Below, piece by piece: positions 47,836 through 50,693 of a stretch of 50,693 nt of DNA (its first letter is position 1; each line of letters opens with the position of its first letter). Below the pieces are notes generated by a model. The model saw only the letters and a program-made list of their open reading frames with translations. It ran no database searches and had not been told where the DNA came from. A program made the translations under genes and the position numbers. The stretch is from an uncultured bacterium (GTDB taxonomy: Bacteria > Bacillota > Clostridia > Oscillospirales > Oscillospiraceae), in the NCBI GenBank assembly GCA_947364395.1, contig CANASS010000011.1, forward strand, positions 1-50,693, given 5' to 3'.

Positions 47836-48827
47836 TGGGAAAAGGATTTTGCGCCCTGTTCAAAAAGGACTGCCGGATGCTGGTGTCAGGGAAATTTTTC
47901 TTGATGGCAATAGGGTTTCTTGTCCTTTATACAGCCTATGTGAACTTGGGCTATATCCGCTTCATGCAGATGCCGCCCTATAATGTGTATCTGTACGACC
48001 CCACCGGGACACAGACGGAAAAATCGCCCCTGGTACAGATTGTTTCCTCTATGGAGGAAATGGACACCGCCTTGCTCTCCGATGCCAACGGCGTGGGGCT
48101 GGATGCCAGCGCCGGGGAGGTGCGGGTGGTACTCTACAAAGGAGCGGAACACGTTGACCGCCACCGGGCGGACTACGCCCTGTCCCTGCTGTGGCCCTCG
48201 GCCAGCCCTGCCCCGGAGGTACTTGGCACAAATACGCCGGAACATAAGGCAAGGAAAGAGATCACCTGTGAACTGCTGTTTTTTGAGCTGGCCGCTGTGG
48301 GGTTTTTGGGCATCGCCGCCGTGCTGTTTAAGGAGAAGGGCATGGGGGTCATTCGTGTCCACGCCATTCTCCCGGTGCGGAAGGACTTATTCCTCCTGTC
48401 CAAGCTGGCGGTGTTTCTGCTCTCCGATCTGGCCTTTGCGGTGCTGCTCACCCTGCTAAATATGGGGATTGCGGACGGAGCGGCAATACTGCCCGCCGTC
48501 TTGCTCCAGACGGCCATCCTGTCGCTGATGATGGCCTTGGTGGGTTTACTCTGCGCCCTGCTGCTGATAGATTTTCGGCAATTTACGCTGGCCTATCTGG
48601 TGATTGCCATTTTCGCCGCGACCCCCGTATTTCTGTCTGCCAATACTTCAATTAAGTTTGATTGGATTGGTTATCATCCGTTCTACCATATCTATATGGG
48701 TTTGAAAAACGCCTATTTCGGAATTGACATTTCCCCTGCCTATTATGCTGGCGCTGTCGGTATGATCGTGCTGCTGTTCCTAATGGTGCGGCTTGCATTT
48801 CACCGGGAAACCGGAAAGGAGGGTTGA
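47835..48827 (+). CDS. ABC-2 type permease 1
   Basis: Membrane subunit of 330 residues. One helix near the N-terminus (about 16-36) is followed by an extracellular domain of about 115 residues and then five helices (from about 150 to the C-terminus). This is the usual layout of ABC-2 export permeases. It has no close motif that names the substrate. It overlaps the ATPase by one base and is followed 3 bases later by the second permease, which has the same layout. Confidence 0.85.
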   Translation: MGKGFCALFKKDCRMLVSGKFFLMAIGFLVLYTAYVNLGYIRFMQMPPYNVYLYDPTGTQTEKSPLVQIVSSMEEMDTALLSDANGVGLDASAGEVRVVLYKGAEHVDRHRADYALSLLWPSASPAPEVLGTNTPEHKARKEITCELLFFELAAVGFLGIAAVLFKEKGMGVIRVHAILPVRKDLFLLSKLAVFLLSDLAFAVLLTLLNMGIADGAAILPAVLLQTAILSLMMALVGLLCALLLIDFRQFTLAYLVIAIFAATPVFLSANTSIKFDWIGYHPFYHIYMGLKNAYFGIDISPAYYAGAVGMIVLLFLMVRLAFHRETGKEG

Positions 48828-48830
48828 GGC

Positions 48831-49843
48831 GTGAAAGGCTTAAAATATCAACTGAAAAGTGTCCTGCGGGACAAATTCTGCCTGATGACGTTCCTACTGC
48901 CTATCTTGGTCGCTGTGGAATTGAATTTTATGGGTTCCATTGACTTATCCAGCTTGGGAGAACTGCACTTTGGCGTACTGGAAAACGACCTCTCCCCGCA
49001 GACAGTCACATGGTTGGAGCGGTACGGTCCGGTGACAGCTTATGAAACACCGGAAGAACTGACCGCCGCCATCCGGGAGCCGTCCACCAATGTTATTGGC
49101 GTGAGGGCGGACGGGGACAGTCTCCGAACAGCCATTGCCGGGGACGAGCTGGATGTTTTCCAGCAGGCGGCGGCAACACTCCCGGCTCTCTATGAACAGC
49201 GGGTAAAAGCGGAGCTGGTGAAAGTTTTGACGCTGGAACGCCCTGACATTCTGGAAAGCTTTCAAGACATTTTCATCCCCGCCGTGCTGATTGTGGCTAT
49301 GTTTATAGGCTGTACGTTCAATGCCATGAACATCATTTCCGAAAAAGAGGACGGCGTAGCTTTCATCAACGAAATCCTTACTATGACACCCAGCCAGTAC
49401 ATTTTCAGAAAGTCGTAGTGGGCTTTCTCTTTGGCAGTCTGTCCTCTATTGTAACGGCGTGTATCTGCTTCCGATTGTCTTGGCAAAATTTCGGGCTGCT
49501 GCTGGCGCTGATTGTGTTGTCGTCCTTTGTGGCTGCACTGATTGGCCTGTTTATCGGTAAGCTCTCCGAGGGTCTGATGATCGGTGTGGTCTATATCAAG
49601 ATCGTTATGCTGCTGTTCCTGACAGTACCCATTTTATGCGCTCTGATTGGGGCGAGCGGGCCGTTGGCGATTATTTGCAATATCGTCCCATCCCAGCCCG
49701 CTTTTGATGGCATTTTGGCACTGTCCGCCGGGAACATGGGAACAGCGGTAAAGGATGTTGGCATTTTGGCTGTCCACTGTATTGTGTGGTTTGCACTCTA
49801 TGTTTTGATTTCCACCAATCACAAAAGGCAAGTAACTCAATAA
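48831..49843 (+). pseudogene. ABC-2 type permease 2, split by a frameshift
   Basis: The gene reads as 195 residues (48831-49418) and then a further 141 residues in the -1 frame (to 49843). Together they give a permease of the same length and layout as permease 1: an N-terminal helix, an extracellular domain, then membrane helices running through the break. The change lies in ATTTTCAG at 49401-49408; one more T would restore a continuous frame (YIFQKVVVGFLFGS). It may be a real mutation that disables the exporter, a sequencing error in a T-run, or less likely a programmed shift. Translation as two chains cannot be excluded because a GTG lies at the break. Confidence 0.75.
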
Positions 49844-49853
49844 TCAGAAAAAC

Positions 49854-49897
49854 ATCTGCCCAGCGGCAGAAAAGAAAAAAACCGCTACTGGGCAGAT
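49854..49897 (+). terminator. Inverted repeat after the ABC genes
   Basis: ATCTGCCCAG and CTGGGCAGAT (perfect 10 bp, plus CGG/CCG inside) flank an A-rich 24-base centre. AATTTTCTGTG follows. It lies 10 bases after the permease stop and probably ends the ABC transcript. Confidence 0.6.
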
Positions 49898-49926
49898 CAA
49901 TTTTCTGTGTTCAAAAACTATTTCTG

Positions 49927-49960
49927 TCGGCGGTTTTGACTATTCAAAGCCGTCGATTTT
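49927..49960 (+). terminator. Second hairpin with TTTT
   Basis: A 13-bp stem (TCGGCGGTTTTGA with TCAAAGCCGTCGA, two G-U pairs) around CTAT, followed by TTTT. It lies 30 bases after the previous repeat. Confidence 0.65.
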
Positions 49961-49995
49961 CTATGCTCAGTTGGCGGCAACAGGAGGTCGCCGCC

Positions 49996-50088
49996 ATGCG
50001 ATTAAAGGTAGATAGGCACTTGTCAAAAAAAGCCTGCTTCCCACAACGGCATCCCCTACCCATGTTTGCAAAAATAGTCGTTTTCTGA
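49996..50088 (+). CDS. Possible 30-residue leader peptide
   Basis: ATG at 49996 has a perfect AGGAGG 8 bases upstream and opens a frame of 30 codons (MRLKVDRHLSKKACFPQ... ) that is strongly basic. It stops 21 bases before a strong terminator, itself upstream of the sigma-like gene, which is the layout of a leader peptide. No family is recognised and it may not be translated. Confidence 0.35.
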   Translation: MRLKVDRHLSKKACFPQRHPLPMFAKIVVF

Positions 50089-50109
50089 CGGCTCATACTG
50101 TTATGCCCC

Positions 50110-50144
50110 GCGCCCGAATGGTCTTGCACCATCCGGGCGCTTTT
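50110..50144 (+). terminator. Strong terminator upstream of the sigma-like gene
   Basis: GCGCCCG and CGGGCGC form 7 bp; after one mismatch ATGGT/ACCAT adds 5 bp, with loop CTTGC and TTTT after the stem. It is the most stable of the hairpins in this gap. Confidence 0.8.
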
Positions 50145-50191
50145 CTATTTCCGGGCCGGTTACACCGGCCCCGCTACCGCTCCCCGCCCCC

Positions 50192-50222
50192 TCCGTTCAG
50201 ACCCCAAAAATCTGAACGGAGG
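50192..50222 (+). promoter_or_regulatory. Hairpin covering the sigma-like gene's ribosome site
   Basis: TCCGTTCAGA (50192-50201) pairs perfectly with TCTGAACGGA (50211-50220) around CCCCAAAAA. The ribosome site GGAGG (50218-50222) begins inside the 3' arm, 8 bases before the ATG. A further hairpin (GGGCCGGT-TAC-ACCGGCCC) lies at about 50153-50171. Confidence 0.55.
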
Positions 50223-50230
50223 AAAGGACG

Positions 50231-50626
50231 ATGGAAATTACCATCAACTACTATGGGCAGGCTGTGTCCGTTTCGGTGGAGGTCTACGAATACCTCACCC
50301 AGTCCGATCACAAGGCGGAGAACCTTGCCCATGAACAACGGCGGCATTGGGACGGGCGCGAGTATGACGAGTACATAATCGCCGCCGAGGGACGCTTGCC
50401 CTACTGCGCCACGCCGGAGGAATTGGTTTGCCGGCGGGAAACACTGGATGAAATTCTGGCGGTGTTGGCCCTCTGCACTCCCACCCAGCGGGAGCGGTTC
50501 TTGCTCTATGCCCTGCATGATTTCAGCTATGCGGAGATTGCCAAGATGTGCGGTTGCTCTAAGTATGCTGTCCGCGACAGCATCGTGGCGGTAAGAAAAA
50601 TTTTTCAAACTTTTTTCAGAAAGTGA
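50231..50626 (+). CDS. Sigma-70 region 4-like protein of integrative elements
   Basis: Protein of 131 residues. The N-terminal 30 residues (EITINYYGQAVSVSVEVYEYL) and the C-terminal helix-turn-helix (LCTPTQRERFLLYALHDF, YAEIAKMCGCSKYAVRDSI, about 80-120) match the small sigma-factor-like proteins found near the recombination genes of Tn1549/Tn916-like elements of Clostridia. There is no region 2, so it is not a complete sigma factor. Excisionase and integrase genes usually follow; they would lie beyond the window. Confidence 0.8.
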   Translation: MEITINYYGQAVSVSVEVYEYLTQSDHKAENLAHEQRRHWDGREYDEYIIAAEGRLPYCATPEELVCRRETLDEILAVLALCTPTQRERFLLYALHDFSYAEIAKMCGCSKYAVRDSIVAVRKIFQTFFRK

Positions 50627-50693
50627 CCCCACGATAGGCCCCCTAAGTGGCTACCAGGTGAGGGGCGTTAGCTCCATCACCGGGAGGGACAAG
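50627..50693. other. Right edge, no complete gene
   Basis: A GC-rich stretch after the sigma-like gene. GGGAGGG near 50682 could be the ribosome site of a gene that begins beyond the window. Confidence 0.4.

Larger units (their letters stand above)
44808..50693 (+). mobile_element. Left part of an integrative element inserted in cotJC
   Basis: From 44808 the sequence no longer encodes CotJC and the base composition and gene content change: a two-component system and ABC exporter, then hairpins and a small sigma-70-region-4 protein like those of Tn1549/Tn916-type elements. No integrase, relaxase or right end is present, so the element runs past the window. Element type is inferred from the sigma-like gene and the clean gene break. 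Confidence 0.6.

Noticed and set aside
49401..49420. Programmed -1 frameshift in permease 2.
   Set aside because: The site lacks a good slippery heptamer (only a single-tRNA slip on TTC/TTT is possible) and no stimulatory structure is evident. A one-base loss in a T-run is simpler.

Overview
The window reads as a stretch of chromosome from a GC-rich, endospore-forming member of the Clostridia, most like the gut Oscillospiraceae (Flavonifractor/Lawsonibacter/Intestinimonas type). The reasons are the sporulation genes (sigG, sigE-spoIIGA, yunB, cotJ), the Firmicutes-style promoters and Shine-Dalgarno sites, the A-type RNase P RNA and the high-GC codon use. The genus is inferred, not proven.

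Region 1 (about 0.1-22.2 kb, all on the minus strand) is housekeeping. It runs, in order of transcription from the right: murD; three tandem M42 aminopeptidases; a methionine-gamma-lyase-like PLP enzyme; yunB; ligA; a class I aminotransferase; a membrane-anchored nuclease; yajC; a TIGR04086-like membrane protein; greA-lysS; a TrmH-type rRNA methylase; dprA-topA; and a small XRE regulator that heads trmFO-plsX-acpP-rnc. Strong sigma-A promoters can be read before greA, yajC and murD.

Region 2 (22.3-28.5 kb, plus strand) starts with rnpB, whose promoter shares its -35 box with the divergent murD promoter. A partial pyrimidine operon follows (pyrC-pyrF-pyrK-pyrD), then a histidine phosphatase-GNAT fusion and a small membrane-anchored protein. 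A convergent lipoprotein gene closes the region.

Region 3 (29.1-37.6 kb, plus strand) is a peptide/nickel-type ABC transporter (binding lipoprotein, two ATPases, two permeases) followed by larE-larB-larC. The lar genes make and nickel-load the nickel-pincer nucleotide cofactor of lactate racemase-type enzymes, so the transporter is probably a nickel importer. Its leader has a consensus promoter, a compact folded segment, and mutually exclusive antiterminator and terminator hairpins. It looks like a transcription-attenuating riboswitch of a class I do not recognise and is the most interesting object here. No larA lies in the window.

Region 4 (37.6-44.9 kb) holds sigG and the sigE-spoIIGA pair, separated by an AT-rich HAD phosphatase gene with its own promoter that looks acquired. 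Then come hisC, a DUF951 gene and rarA on the minus strand, and a cotJ operon on the plus strand. That operon has CotJA and CotJB fused in one protein, and its cotJC is cut off after about 134 residues.

Region 5 (about 44.8 kb to the right edge) is foreign DNA that interrupts cotJC. It carries an OmpR-type two-component system with an intramembrane-sensing kinase, four 11-bp-spaced TTTCACA operator repeats, a 49-residue membrane peptide, an ABC ATPase and two ABC-2 permeases, the second frameshifted. After these come a series of hairpins and a sigma-70-region-4-like gene typical of Tn1549/Tn916-like integrative elements. Its recombinase and right end must lie beyond the window.

No tRNA, 5S/16S/23S rRNA or CRISPR array was seen.
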